Of a DNA stretch of 51,205 nucleotides, positions 1 to 8,680 are shown one piece after another. A program made the position numbers and the translations under genes. Below the pieces are notes generated by a model. The model was given only the letters and a program-made list of their open reading frames with translations, ran no database searches and was not told the origin of the DNA. The stretch is from Bradyrhizobium sp. YR681. Its GTDB lineage: Bacteria > Pseudomonadota > Alphaproteobacteria > Rhizobiales > Xanthobacteraceae. The stretch spans positions 1 through 51,205 of the forward strand of contig NZ_AKIY01000039.1 in the NCBI RefSeq assembly GCF_000282615.1, read 5' to 3'. Numbering within the stretch: the stretch's first letter is position 1; each line of letters begins with the position of its first letter.

Positions 1-1
1 G

Positions 2-88
2 CGCCTGCCGCTCCAGGCGGTGCTGCTGGTCGCGATCCCCGTCAGCATCGGCGCCACATTTTTCCTGCGGCGGAAAGTAGCAGGATGA
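2..88 (+). CDS. Chromate transporter, N-terminal partner (3' end only)
   Basis: Only the last 28 codons and the stop are in the window. They encode a hydrophobic helix followed by a short basic tail (RRK). The stop overlaps the start of the next gene in an ATGA junction, as is usual for two-gene short-chain CHR transporters, in which two halves of about 180 residues form one chromate transporter. The assignment leans on that neighbour, because the visible piece is too short to identify alone. Confidence 0.5.
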   Translation, partial: RLPLQAVLLVAIPVSIGATFFLRRKVAG

Positions 89-615
89 ACGCCGAGAACC
101 CAATCTGGGCGCTGATCTCCACCTTTGGTCTGATGTCGCTGTTCGCGGTCGGCGGTGCCGCGGCCGCGGTGCCCGAGATGCACCGCATCGCGGTCGAGGT
201 ACATCACTGGATGACCGACAAGCAGTTCGCCGATGCCTATGCGATCGCGCAGCTCTCGCCAGGTCCGAACGTGCTTATCGTGACGTTAATCGGCTATGCC
301 GTCGCGGGAATTCCCGGCGCGCTCGCGGCAACGCTGGCGATGTGCCTGCCGACCGCGCTGGTTGCCTATTATGTCAGCCGTCTGTTGAACCGGCCCAGCC
401 AATCGCGCTGGCCCGGTCTGATCCAGGCTGCACTGGTTCCGCTCTCGATCGGATTGATGGCAGCCAGCGCCCTGATCCTGGCCCAGTCGACCGATCGCAC
501 GATTGCTGCACTGCTTCTGACCGCAGTGGTTGCGGTGGTCGCGTCTGTCTCGCGCATCAATCCACTATGGCTCCTGCTCGCCGGGGGCTTGTTGGGTTTT
601 GCTGGCATTGTGTAA
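85..615 (+). CDS. chrA: Chromate transporter, short-chain CHR family
   Basis: This 176-residue integral membrane protein carries the CHR-family signature around residues 57-65 (AQLSPGPNV), followed by glycine-rich helices. The length fits one half of a short-chain pair, and the gene overlaps its upstream partner by 4 nt. CHR proteins export chromate, probably by proton antiport, and some members may move other oxyanions. Five or six hydrophobic segments are evident. I see no adjacent chrB-type regulator, so the control of this pair is not visible. Confidence 0.85.
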   Translation: MNAENPIWALISTFGLMSLFAVGGAAAAVPEMHRIAVEVHHWMTDKQFADAYAIAQLSPGPNVLIVTLIGYAVAGIPGALAATLAMCLPTALVAYYVSRLLNRPSQSRWPGLIQAALVPLSIGLMAASALILAQSTDRTIAALLLTAVVAVVASVSRINPLWLLLAGGLLGFAGIV

Positions 616-709
616 TGAAAATCGCTAGGCAGTGATCCGGGCGGGGGATCCATTTCCAGCCGATTAGAACAACACTGCGCGTGACTTACGGGTCGCGGAG
701 GAGACATGC

Positions 710-1471
710 ATGGCCGATACGATGGGCCACTCAGCGACAGCCACCCGAAACACATCGGTGGCGATCGGCTTTTGCCTGCTGGCGATTGCGCCGCAGATAT
801 TCGAATTCATCTGGTCGATCGGGACAATTTTCGGCTGGGGCGCGGGACGCGGCCCGGCCACGGTCCTGATCAGCCACGCGACCGCACTGGTCGCGGGCGC
901 TCCCGCTGCGCTGATCGGAGCGGCCAGTGGTGACACCAAGAAGGCGTCATCCGATGTGCTGCTGGCGCTGATCTATTCCTACCCGATCCTTGTGGTGGCG
1001 ATCGTCACGCTGTTCATGACCATCAGGTCGGCACAGGATTATGTTGGTGGCGTCATCCTGATGGCGCTGGCCCTGTTCGCGCTGTGGGCTTCGAGCGATT
1101 TGCAGGGAATGCGCGGCTTCTCCTTCGGCGCGGGCACCGCGCCGCGCATGTTCGGCGGGCTGCTGGTCGCCTTGTCCGCAGGCATCGCCTTGACCGGCCT
1201 GCTGACCGATGGGCCGGCGATGGCGCATTATGCCTGGCGCGGGCCGATGTTCGTGATGGCCGCGATCGTGTTTTTCGCGCTGGCGATCCGGCCGCTCGGC
1301 GTTGTGGTCTCCGCCTTCGTCAGCTTCATGATCGCGGCGACAGGATCGCATGAGACGCGCTGGCTGGAGGCTGCCATCGTTGGCGCCTGCCTGACGCTCG
1401 GCTGCGCGATCCTATTCCCCTACGTGCTCGGGCTGCCGATGCCGATGTTCCCGCGTTTCCTGGTCCAGTGA
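710..1471 (+). CDS. tctB: Tripartite tricarboxylate transporter, small membrane subunit TctB
   Basis: This 253-residue protein is almost entirely hydrophobic. Its position directly before TctA, with a 7-nt gap, and its length fit TctB, the poorly conserved small membrane subunit of tripartite tricarboxylate transporters. These carriers use an ion gradient and a periplasmic TctC receptor to import citrate or other carboxylates. The ATG at 710 is preceded by GGAGGA about 7 nt upstream, which decides the start. An N-terminal stretch of about 70 residues precedes the usual TctB helices. The substrate cannot be read from sequence. Confidence 0.8.
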   Translation: MADTMGHSATATRNTSVAIGFCLLAIAPQIFEFIWSIGTIFGWGAGRGPATVLISHATALVAGAPAALIGAASGDTKKASSDVLLALIYSYPILVVAIVTLFMTIRSAQDYVGGVILMALALFALWASSDLQGMRGFSFGAGTAPRMFGGLLVALSAGIALTGLLTDGPAMAHYAWRGPMFVMAAIVFFALAIRPLGVVVSAFVSFMIAATGSHETRWLEAAIVGACLTLGCAILFPYVLGLPMPMFPRFLVQ

Positions 1472-1478
1472 GGGCGTG

Positions 1479-2993
1479 ATGGATATTTTTGCCAACCTCG
1501 CTCACGGCTTTGCCGTCGCGCTCTCTCCGATCAACCTGCTGATGTGCCTGATCGGGGCGCTCGTCGGCACGCTGGTCGGCGTTCTCCCTGGCATCGGCAC
1601 CATCGCGACGGTCGCGATGCTGCTGCCGATCACCTTCGGTCTGCCGCCGGTCGGCGCGCTGATCATGCTCGCCGGCATCTATTACGGCGCGCAATATGGC
1701 GGCTCGACCACGTCGATCCTGGTCAATATTCCAGGTGAGGCGACATCGGTCGTCACCGCCATCGACGGTCACCAGATGGCCAAGCAGGGCCGCGCCGGTC
1801 CGGCGCTGGCGATCGCCGCGATCGGCTCGTTCTTCGCCGGCTGCGTTGCGACTGTCCTGATCGCTGTCCTCGGCGCGCCACTCACAAAACTCGCGCTGGC
1901 GTTCGGTCCGGCCGAATATTTCTCGCTGATGGTGCTCGGCCTGATCTTCGCGGTCGTGCTGGCCAAGGGCTCGGTGCTGAAGGCGATCGCGATGATCGTG
2001 TTCGGTCTGCTGCTGTCGATGGTCGGTTCGGACATCGAGACCGGCGCCTCGCGCATGGCCTTCAACATTCCGGAGCTGGCCGACGGTCTCGGCTTTGCCA
2101 CGGTTGCGATGGGTGTGTTCGGCTTTGCCGAGATCATCCGCAATCTCGACGCAGGCGCCGAGATGAACCGCGACCTCGTGCAGCAGAAGATCACCGGCCT
2201 GATGCCGACCAAGAAGGATCTGAAAGACTCGGCGCCTGCGATTCTGCGCGGCACCGCGCTCGGCTCGATCCTCGGCATTCTGCCGGGCGGCGGCGCGGTG
2301 ATCGCGTCCTTTGCGGCCTACACGCTCGAGAAGAAGCTCGCCAAGAACCCGTCGCGGTTCGGCCGCGGTGCGATCGAGGGCGTGGCGGCACCGGAAAGCG
2401 CCAACAACGCCGCGGCGCAGACCTCCTTCATTCCGCTGCTCACCCTCGGCATCCCGCCGAACGCGGTGATGGCGCTGATGGTGGGTGCGATGACCATTCA
2501 CGGCATCGTGCCGGGTCCGCAGGTGATGCAGAAGCAGCCGGATCTCGTCTGGGGCATGATCGCCTCGATGTGGATCGGCAATCTGATGCTGATCATCATC
2601 AACCTGCCGCTGGTCGGAATCTGGGTCCGCCTGCTGCGCGTGCCTTACCGGCTGATGTTCCCCTCGATCGTGATCTTCTGCGCGATCGGCATCTACTCGG
2701 TGAACAACGCGCCGGTCGACGTCATCCTCGCGGGCGTGTTCGGTCTGGTCGGCTACTGGCTGATCAAGCACGATTTCGAGCCGGCGCCGCTGCTGCTCGG
2801 CATGGTGCTGGGCCCGCTGATGGAAGAGAACCTGCGCCGTGCGCTCTTGATCTCGCGCGGCGACTGGAGCGTGTTCCTGACGCGTCCGCTGTCGGCGGTG
2901 CTGCTTGCGATCGCGGCCTTCCTTCTGACGCTCACGCTGCTGCCCATGCTGCGTGCCAAGCGTGACGAGGTGTTCACCGAATCCGAGAACTGA
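1479..2993 (+). CDS. tctA: Tripartite tricarboxylate transporter, large membrane subunit TctA
   Basis: This 504-residue protein has about 12 membrane segments and typical TctA motifs: a GVLPGIGT stretch near residue 35 and YYGAQYGGSTTSIL near residue 70. The second half repeats the motif type (GILPGGGAVIASF), reflecting the internal duplication of the family. TctA is the channel-forming subunit working with TctB and a periplasmic receptor. A GTG at 1476 is in frame, but the ATG at 1479 has better spacing from the GAGGG Shine-Dalgarno. A terminator hairpin follows, so tctBA may be expressed apart from tctC. Confidence 0.93.
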   Translation: MDIFANLAHGFAVALSPINLLMCLIGALVGTLVGVLPGIGTIATVAMLLPITFGLPPVGALIMLAGIYYGAQYGGSTTSILVNIPGEATSVVTAIDGHQMAKQGRAGPALAIAAIGSFFAGCVATVLIAVLGAPLTKLALAFGPAEYFSLMVLGLIFAVVLAKGSVLKAIAMIVFGLLLSMVGSDIETGASRMAFNIPELADGLGFATVAMGVFGFAEIIRNLDAGAEMNRDLVQQKITGLMPTKKDLKDSAPAILRGTALGSILGILPGGGAVIASFAAYTLEKKLAKNPSRFGRGAIEGVAAPESANNAAAQTSFIPLLTLGIPPNAVMALMVGAMTIHGIVPGPQVMQKQPDLVWGMIASMWIGNLMLIIINLPLVGIWVRLLRVPYRLMFPSIVIFCAIGIYSVNNAPVDVILAGVFGLVGYWLIKHDFEPAPLLLGMVLGPLMEENLRRALLISRGDWSVFLTRPLSAVLLAIAAFLLTLTLLPMLRAKRDEVFTESEN

Positions 2994-3079
2994 TCGCGCC
3001 TGCGTCCGCGCGGCGCCCTGCGTCCGCGCGCCGCATTCGGAAGTCGAATCGACTTGTGTGATGTCTTCGTGAAATGAAA

Positions 3080-3110
3080 ATGCCGGCCCTTGTGGCCGGC
3101 ATTTTTGTTT
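3080..3110 (+). terminator. Intrinsic terminator between tctA and tctC
   Basis: A 9-bp perfect stem (ATGCCGGCC / GGCCGGCAT) with a 5-nt loop is followed by TTTTGTTT. It ends 20 nt before the tctC start, inside what would be one operon. A 15-nt palindrome (AAGTCGA-A-TCGACTT, 3041-3055) lies just upstream and could be a regulator site. Confidence 0.75.
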
Positions 3111-3129
3111 GTGTCCCGGGGGAAACGAC

Positions 3130-4113
3130 ATGACTTCCATTCGCGCGCTCGCCACGGGCGCATGTGCTGCCGCGCTTGCATCGCTGTGTGCCTTCGTCGC
3201 ACCCGCGAAGGCGCAGACCTATCCGACGCGTGGCATCACCATGATCGTGCCGTTCGCGGCGGGCGGGCCGACCGACGTGATCTCGCGCATCGTCACCGCG
3301 CACATGGCGCAGACGTTTGGCCAAAGCATCATCATCGAGAACGTCGTCGGCGCCGGCGGCACCACCGCGACCACGCGCGCCGCACGTGCGGCCAATGACG
3401 GCTATACGCTCATCACCGGGCATATGGGCACGCATGCCGCCTCGGTGCCGCTCTATCCCAAGCTCGCCTACCATCCCGAGAAGGACTTCGAGCCGGTCGC
3501 GCTGCTCGCGGGCACGCCGATCCTGATCCTCGCGCGCAAGGATTTTCCGCCGAAGGACCTGAAGGAGTTCGTGGCTTACGTGAAGGCCAACGCCGAGAAG
3601 GTGAACGCGGCGCATGCCGGAATCGGCTCGGTCTCGCATGTCTCGTGCGAGCTGCTGCACTCCATCCTCGACATCAAGCCGGTCGGCGTGCCCTTCAACG
3701 GCACGGGCCCCGCGATGAACGCGCTGGTCGCCGGACAGGTCGACTACATGTGCGACCAGATCGTCAATGCCGTGCCGCAGATCAACGCCGGCACCATCAA
3801 GGCCTATGCGATCGCAACGGTCGAGCGCAATCCGTCGCTGCCGAACGTGCCGACGACGACGGAAGCCGGCCTGCCGGCATTCCAGGCCCAGGCCTGGAAT
3901 GCGATGTTCGCGCCGAAAGGGACTTCGCCGGCGATCATCGCCAGCCTGAACGCCGCCGCCATCAAGGCGCTCGACGACGAGACCGTGAAGAAGCGTCTGC
4001 TCGAGCTCGGCAGTGTCATCCCAGGTCCTGCGGACCGGACGCCGGAGGCGCTGGCGACCCTCGTCAAGAACGAGATCGCAAAGTGGACCCCGGTCCTCAA
4101 ACCGGCGACTTAA
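3130..4113 (+). CDS. tctC: TctC/Bug-family periplasmic solute receptor
   Basis: This 327-residue exported receptor has a signal peptide ending at about residue 29 (PAKAQ). Mature-protein motifs are typical of Bug receptors: ITMIVPFAAGGPTDVISR near the N terminus and a PFNGTGPAMNALVAGQVDYM stretch in the middle, which together line the carboxylate-binding cleft in this family. Start choice: the ATG at 3130 follows a GGGGGA site, while an upstream in-frame GTG at 3109 lies in the terminator tail. It probably feeds TctBA upstream. The ligand is unknown; Bug proteins bind diverse carboxylates. Confidence 0.9.
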   Translation: MTSIRALATGACAAALASLCAFVAPAKAQTYPTRGITMIVPFAAGGPTDVISRIVTAHMAQTFGQSIIIENVVGAGGTTATTRAARAANDGYTLITGHMGTHAASVPLYPKLAYHPEKDFEPVALLAGTPILILARKDFPPKDLKEFVAYVKANAEKVNAAHAGIGSVSHVSCELLHSILDIKPVGVPFNGTGPAMNALVAGQVDYMCDQIVNAVPQINAGTIKAYAIATVERNPSLPNVPTTTEAGLPAFQAQAWNAMFAPKGTSPAIIASLNAAAIKALDDETVKKRLLELGSVIPGPADRTPEALATLVKNEIAKWTPVLKPAT

Positions 4114-4138
4114 CCAGCACTTTCAAGCTGATAGGGCA

Positions 4139-4166
4139 GGGGCGGGACCTCGGTTCCGCCCCTTGT
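4139..4166 (+). terminator. Hairpin terminator after tctC
   Basis: GGGGCGGGA pairs with TTCCGCCCC (one G-U pair) around a short loop, followed by a weak T-rich tail (TTGTCTTT). It separates the transporter genes from thyA. Confidence 0.6.
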
Positions 4167-4282
4167 CTTTGCGCCGGGAGCGCTCAATTTTCCGGGTATA
4201 ATCGGTGCAGGCAGCGAATCGCCGCTGTCGCAGCGCCGGGGGCGCCGTTAAGTTCGCCGCCTCCCCAAAGGCTCTATCGCAC

Positions 4283-5077
4283 ATGCACCAGTATCAGGAC
4301 CTGCTCGAGCGGATTCTTTCAGACGGCGCCGAGAAGACCGACCGGACCGGCACCGGGACGCTGTCGGTGTTCGGCCATCAGATGCGCTTCAACCTGTCCG
4401 CCGGCTTCCCGATGCTGACCACCAAGCGGCTGCCGCTGAAGGCGATCGTGCATGAGCTGCTGTGGTTCCTGAAGGGCGACACCAACATCAAATATCTGCG
4501 CGACAACGGCGTCACCATCTGGGACGAATGGGCCGATGCCAATGGCGATCTCGGCCCGGTCTACGGCCATCAGTGGCGCTCCTGGCCAGCGCCTGACGGA
4601 CGCAGCATCGATCAGGTCGCCAACGTCGTCGACATGATCAAGCGCAATCCGGACTCGCGCCGGCTGATCGTTTCGGCGTGGAATCCGGCCGAGGTCGACA
4701 AGATGGCGCTGCCGCCGTGCCACTGCCTGTTCCAGTTCTACGTCGCCAACGGCAAATTGTCGTGCCAGCTCTACCAGCGCTCGGCTGACGTGTTCCTCGG
4801 CGTGCCCTTCAACATTGCCTCCTATGCGCTGCTCACCATGATGGTGGCGCAGGTCACGGGCCTGAAGCCCGGCGACTTCGTGCATTCGTTCGGCGACACC
4901 CATCTCTATTCCAACCATCTGGAGCAGGCGAAGCTCCAGCTCACGCGTGCGCCGCGTGCGCTGCCGGTAATGCGGATCAACCCCGACGTGAAGGACATCT
5001 TCTCGTTCCGCTTCGAGGATTTCGAGCTCGTCGGTTACGATCCGCATCCGCACATCAAGGCGGAAGTCGCGGTCTGA
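4283..5077 (+). CDS. thyA: Thymidylate synthase
   Basis: ThyA converts dUMP and methylene-tetrahydrofolate to dTMP and dihydrofolate. The 264-residue length is the classic ThyA length. The catalytic cysteine falls at residue 146 in ALPPCHC, the same number as in E. coli, and the substrate-binding CQLYQRSAD and FNIASY stretches are intact. The ATG at 4283 gives the canonical N terminus MHQYQDLL; an in-frame GTG at 4205 would add 26 unrelated residues. A GNAT gene follows 5 nt later and folA after that, so this is the folate-recycling pair in one operon. Confidence 0.98.
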   Translation: MHQYQDLLERILSDGAEKTDRTGTGTLSVFGHQMRFNLSAGFPMLTTKRLPLKAIVHELLWFLKGDTNIKYLRDNGVTIWDEWADANGDLGPVYGHQWRSWPAPDGRSIDQVANVVDMIKRNPDSRRLIVSAWNPAEVDKMALPPCHCLFQFYVANGKLSCQLYQRSADVFLGVPFNIASYALLTMMVAQVTGLKPGDFVHSFGDTHLYSNHLEQAKLQLTRAPRALPVMRINPDVKDIFSFRFEDFELVGYDPHPHIKAEVAV

Positions 5078-5082
5078 CGCAG

Positions 5083-5568
5083 ATGTCACTGAACGTCCGC
5101 CGCGTGCGTCCAGGCGAAGCCGGGCTGGTTCTCTCCTTCATTCGAGAACTCGCCGAGTACGAAAAACTCTCGCACGAGGTCGAGGCGACCGAGGCTGACA
5201 TCGCGGACGCGCTGTTCGGCGACAGGCCGCAACTCTATTGCGCGATCGCCGAATGGAACGGCGAGGCGGTCGGCTTTGCGGTCTGGTTCGCCAACTTCTC
5301 CACGTTCAGCGGCCGCCACGGCATCTATCTCGAAGATTTGTACGTGCGGCCGTCGCATCGGGGCAGGGGCCTCGGCAAGGCGCTGCTGGTTCATCTCGCG
5401 AACGAATGCGTCGAGAATGGCTGGTCGCGCCTGCAATGGGCGGTGCTCGACTGGAATGCGCCGTCGATCGCGTTCTACAAATCGCTCGGTGCGGTGATGA
5501 TGGACGACTGGACGCTGTGTCGCGTCTCCGGGCCCGCGCTGACACGACTTGCAGGGAGCGCGAGTTGA
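5083..5568 (+). CDS. GNAT-family N-acetyltransferase
   Basis: This 161-residue single-domain protein has the GNAT acetyl-CoA site in motif A (residues about 87-99, SHRGRGLGKALL) and a C-terminal WNxxSIAFYKSLGA motif typical of diamine/spermidine-like acetyltransferases. The acceptor could be a small amine or a protein amine; the sequence does not decide. It lies between thyA and folA, 5 nt after the first and overlapping the second by 1 nt (TGATG). Co-translation is therefore likely, although a link to folate metabolism is not established. Confidence 0.88.
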   Translation: MSLNVRRVRPGEAGLVLSFIRELAEYEKLSHEVEATEADIADALFGDRPQLYCAIAEWNGEAVGFAVWFANFSTFSGRHGIYLEDLYVRPSHRGRGLGKALLVHLANECVENGWSRLQWAVLDWNAPSIAFYKSLGAVMMDDWTLCRVSGPALTRLAGSAS

Positions 5569-6077
5569 TGGAGATCGTCTTCGTCGTCGCGATCGCGGAG
5601 AACGGCGTCATCGGCGCCGGTGGCGCGATGCCGTGGAGGATGAAATCCGACATGCAGCGCTTCAAGGCGCTGACGATCGGCAAGCCCGTGATCATGGGCC
5701 GCAAGACCTTCGAATCCCTGCGCCGGCCGCTGCCGGGCCGCACCAACATCGTGATCACGCGTGACGCGGACTATCGCGCCGCGGGGGCCGTCGTCACGAC
5801 ATCGTCCGCCGATGCCGGGGCGGTCGCGCTTGGCGACGCCCTGCGGCGTTCGGTCACCGAGATCGCGGTGATCGGCGGCGCCGAGATCTATCGGCGATGG
5901 CTCGATCGTGCCGATCGCCTCGAGATCACCGAAGTGCATGCGCGGCCCGAAGGCGACACGCATTTCGACATCGACCGGGCAGAATGGGATGAGGTTGCGC
6001 GCGTCCGCCATCCTGCCGGCCCCGACGACGGCGCCGACTTCTCCTATGTGACATATCGTCGGCGGCGCGGCCATTAA
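5568..6077 (+). CDS. folA: Dihydrofolate reductase
   Basis: This 169-residue DHFR has a recognisable N-terminal strand and Met20-type loop (IAENGVIGAGGAMPWRMKSDM), the GRKTFESL cofactor-binding motif and the IGGAEIY glycine pair. It reduces dihydrofolate to tetrahydrofolate with NADPH, recycling the product of ThyA. Its ATG shares one base with the stop of the GNAT gene (TGATG). The Met-Pro-Trp segment and the acidic Asp after it correspond to the substrate-binding region. Confidence 0.96.
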   Translation: MEIVFVVAIAENGVIGAGGAMPWRMKSDMQRFKALTIGKPVIMGRKTFESLRRPLPGRTNIVITRDADYRAAGAVVTTSSADAGAVALGDALRRSVTEIAVIGGAEIYRRWLDRADRLEITEVHARPEGDTHFDIDRAEWDEVARVRHPAGPDDGADFSYVTYRRRRGH

Positions 6078-6146
6078 CCGCTTTCGCCAATGTTTACATT
6101 GACTTTTTCGTGCCCGAGCATAGCTCGGAAGACGGCGAGGGCTGCG

Positions 6147-6175
6147 TTGTAAGGGACCTGCCTGTCCCCTATAAA
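6147..6175 (+). promoter_or_regulatory. Candidate sigma-70-type promoter of hflK
   Basis: TTGTAA and TATAAA hexamers are separated by exactly 17 nt, 55 nt before the hflK start. The spacer itself holds a GGGAC/GTCCC inverted repeat. This suggests hflKC can be transcribed independently of thyA-folA. Confidence 0.45.
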
Positions 6176-6230
6176 GCCGGACCGGACAAAGCGGGCGGGG
6201 GCAATTCCACCCTGCCGAGGAGAGCGTCGA

Positions 6231-7367
6231 ATGCCGTGGAAGAATCAGGGCGGTGGCCCGTGGGGCTCGGGTCCGAAAGGACCATGGGGCTCAGGCCCGC
6301 AACCAGTCGGGCCGAGGCCGCCGGATCTGGAAGACCTTCTGCGGCGTGGCCAGGACCGCCTCCAGCAGATCATGCCGGGGGGCTATTTCTCCGGCATCGG
6401 CATCACGCTGATCGTCCTGCTCATCGTCGCGTTCTGGCTGCTGTCCGGCTTCTTCCGGGTGCAGTCCGAGGAACAGGGCGTGGTGCTGCGCTTCGGCAAG
6501 CACGTGCGTACCGTGGACCCGGGCCTGAACTATCACCTGCCTTATCCGATCGAGACGGTGCTGCTGCCGAAGGCGCTGCGCGTCAACACGATCTCCATCG
6601 GCATGACGCTGATCGACGATCCGGCGCGGCGCGGCCGCTCCATCCGTGACGTGCCGGAAGAGAGCCTGATGCTGACCGGCGACGAGAACATCGTCGACGT
6701 CGATTTCACCGTGCTGTGGCGCATCAAGCCCAACGGCGTCGGCAACTTCCTGTTCAACATCCAGAATCCCGAAGGCACCGTGAAAGCGGTCGCCGAGAGC
6801 GCAATGCGCGAGGTGATCGGCCGCTCGCAGATCCAGCCGATCCTGACCGGTGCGCGCAACGTGACCGAGCAGAATGTGCAGGAATTGATGCAGAGGACGC
6901 TCGACGGCTACGGCTCCGGCGTCCTCATCACCCAGGTGCAGATGCAGAAGGTCGACCCGCCCGGCGACGTGATCGCTGCGTTCCGCGACGTCCAGGCGGC
7001 GCGTGCCAATCTCGAGCAGCTGCAGAACGAGGCGCAGACCTACGCCAACCAGGTGGTGCCGCAGGCCCGCGGACGTGCCGCGCAGATCATGCAGGCCGCC
7101 GAAGGCTACAGGGAGCAGACGGTCGCCGAGGCCAAGGGCCAGAGCTCGCGCTTCCTGAAGGTTTACGAGGAATACAAGAAGGCGCCCGACGTGACGCGTG
7201 AGCGGATCTACCTGGAGACGATGGAGCGCGTGCTCGGCGGCGCCGACAAGCTCGTCTATGACGGCGGCCCCTCGGGCCAGGGCATCGTGCCCTATCTGCC
7301 GCTCGGCGAATTGACCACCAAGCGGCCGCCTACCACCGGTCAGCCCTCGAGCGGAGGCACGCGATGA
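6231..7367 (+). CDS. hflK: HflK, SPFH/band-7 membrane protein
   Basis: HflK with HflC forms a large membrane cage that surrounds and modulates the FtsH protease. The 378-residue sequence has the usual Gly/Pro/Trp-rich cytoplasmic N terminus (residues 1-45), one membrane segment (about 55-75) and a band-7 domain opening with FFRVQSEEQGVVLRFGK. A helical region rich in Ala, Gln and Glu follows, then a Pro/Gly-rich tail. The start has a GAGGAG site 8 nt upstream. The stop overlaps hflC by 4 nt (ATGA), indicating coupled synthesis of the two partners. Confidence 0.96.
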   Translation: MPWKNQGGGPWGSGPKGPWGSGPQPVGPRPPDLEDLLRRGQDRLQQIMPGGYFSGIGITLIVLLIVAFWLLSGFFRVQSEEQGVVLRFGKHVRTVDPGLNYHLPYPIETVLLPKALRVNTISIGMTLIDDPARRGRSIRDVPEESLMLTGDENIVDVDFTVLWRIKPNGVGNFLFNIQNPEGTVKAVAESAMREVIGRSQIQPILTGARNVTEQNVQELMQRTLDGYGSGVLITQVQMQKVDPPGDVIAAFRDVQAARANLEQLQNEAQTYANQVVPQARGRAAQIMQAAEGYREQTVAEAKGQSSRFLKVYEEYKKAPDVTRERIYLETMERVLGGADKLVYDGGPSGQGIVPYLPLGELTTKRPPTTGQPSSGGTR

Positions 7368-8260
7368 GGTCTCCGGTCACAGGTATCGTCACCCTCCTCG
7401 GCCTCCTGCTCGTCGTGATCGTCGGCTACATGTCGCTGTTCACGGTGCAGCAGACCGAGCAGACCATCGTGCTGCAGTTCGGCCGGCCCGTCGACGTCGT
7501 CACCGATCCCGGCCTGCACTTCAAGGCGCCGTGGAATTCGGTGATCAACATCGACAAGCGGATCCTCGATCTGGAGAACCCGTCGCAGGAAGCGATCGCG
7601 TCCGACCAGAAGCGGCTCGTGGTCGACGCCTTCGCGCGCTACCGCATCAAGGACGCGCTGCGCTTCTATCAGAGCATCGGCTCGATCCAGGCCGCCAACA
7701 TCCAGCTCACCACGCTCCTGAACGCGGCGCTGCGCCGCGTGCTCGGCGAGGTCACCTTCATCAACGTGGTGCGGGACGACCGCGAGAAGCTGATGCAGCG
7801 CATCCGCGAGCAACTCGACCGCGAGGCCGACGGCTACGGCATTCAGGTCGTCGACGTCCGCATCCGCCGCGCCGACCTGCCGGAGCAGAACAGCCAGGCG
7901 GTCTATCTGCGCATGAAGACCGAGCGCGAGCGGGAAGCCGCCGAGTTCCGCGCGCAGGGCGGCCAGAAGGCCCAGGAGATCCGCTCCAAGGCCGATCGCG
8001 AGGCGACCGTGATCGAGGCGGAAGCGAGGTCCCTGGCCGAGCAGACCCGCGGTGTGGGCGACGCCGAGCGCAACCGCCTGTTCGCGGAAGCCTACGGCAA
8101 AGACGCCGACTTCTTCGCCTTCTACCGGTCGATGGCGGCCTATGAGAACGGGCTGAAGTCGAGCGACACCCGCTTCCTGCTGCGTCCGGACTCGGATTTC
8201 TTCCGGTTCTTTGGTAACCCGTCCGGCAAGACGGCGGCCGAGACGCCGGCGAAGCCGTGA
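7364..8260 (+). CDS. hflC: HflC, SPFH/band-7 membrane protein
   Basis: This 298-residue partner of HflK has an N-terminal membrane anchor (residues about 7-27), then a band-7 domain (FTVQQTEQTIVLQFGRPV onward) and a long charged helix rich in Arg, Glu and Ala. The C-terminal segment, FFAFYRSMAAYENGLKSSDT followed by a phenylalanine-rich end, is characteristic of HflC. The protein is expected in the inner membrane with its bulk in the periplasm, in complex with HflK and FtsH. ATGA overlap with hflK. Confidence 0.96.
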   Translation: MRSPVTGIVTLLGLLLVVIVGYMSLFTVQQTEQTIVLQFGRPVDVVTDPGLHFKAPWNSVINIDKRILDLENPSQEAIASDQKRLVVDAFARYRIKDALRFYQSIGSIQAANIQLTTLLNAALRRVLGEVTFINVVRDDREKLMQRIREQLDREADGYGIQVVDVRIRRADLPEQNSQAVYLRMKTEREREAAEFRAQGGQKAQEIRSKADREATVIEAEARSLAEQTRGVGDAERNRLFAEAYGKDADFFAFYRSMAAYENGLKSSDTRFLLRPDSDFFRFFGNPSGKTAAETPAKP

Positions 8261-8269
8261 GCTAGACAG

Positions 8270-8291
8270 AGGGCGGCAGTCCTGCCGCCCT
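8270..8291 (+). terminator. Hairpin after hflC
   Basis: GGGCGGCA / TGCCGCCC forms an 8-bp stem with a GTCC loop, extended by an A-T pair. The T tail is poor (TTCAT), so it may act as an attenuator or RNA-stability element between hflC and the small downstream gene rather than a full terminator. Confidence 0.45.
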
Positions 8292-8331
8292 TCATCCAGA
8301 CAAGAACAGCACAACGGGAGGTTCCATTCCG

Positions 8332-8538
8332 ATGAGGTCCATTGCGTTCAACGACTTCCTCATCGGCCTGGGCATCCTGTTCGTGCTGGAAGGCTTGATG
8401 TTCGCGGCCAGTCCGAACTGGATGCGCAAGGCCATGAAGAGCGCCATCGCCACGCCGGACAATATCCTCCGGGTGGTCGGGATCGGTTCGGCCGTGGCCG
8501 GCCTGGTCCTGATCTGGGTGATGCGGCGTCCGATTTAG
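8332..8538 (+). CDS. Small inner-membrane protein, DUF2065 (YjeT-like)
   Basis: This 68-residue protein has two hydrophobic helices (about residues 8-27 and 46-63) separated by a basic loop (NWMRKAMKSA), with the DUF2065 pattern LIGLGILFVLEGLMFAASP and RVVGIGSAVAGLVLIW. Genes of this family commonly sit next to hflKC, as here. The biochemical function is unknown; context suggests a small accessory of the HflKC-FtsH complex. A GGGAGG site precedes the ATG. Confidence 0.85.
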   Translation: MRSIAFNDFLIGLGILFVLEGLMFAASPNWMRKAMKSAIATPDNILRVVGIGSAVAGLVLIWVMRRPI

Positions 8539-8680
8539 TCGGCACGCCAACGCCAAAGTGAAGGCAACAGGCCGGTTTTCGCCATATTATCGGGGTCTTG
8601 AGGCCCGGTAAGGTCCGCGCTTGCGCGGTGCCCCCGTTCGAGCGCAGTCTGGCGCCGAATCCCTTTTCCTGGAGATCACA

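Noticed and set aside
1326..3155. Long open frame on the minus strand opposite tctA
   Set aside because: The translation is dominated by Arg, His, Gln and Asp without domain pattern, as expected for the reverse frame of a high-GC membrane protein gene.
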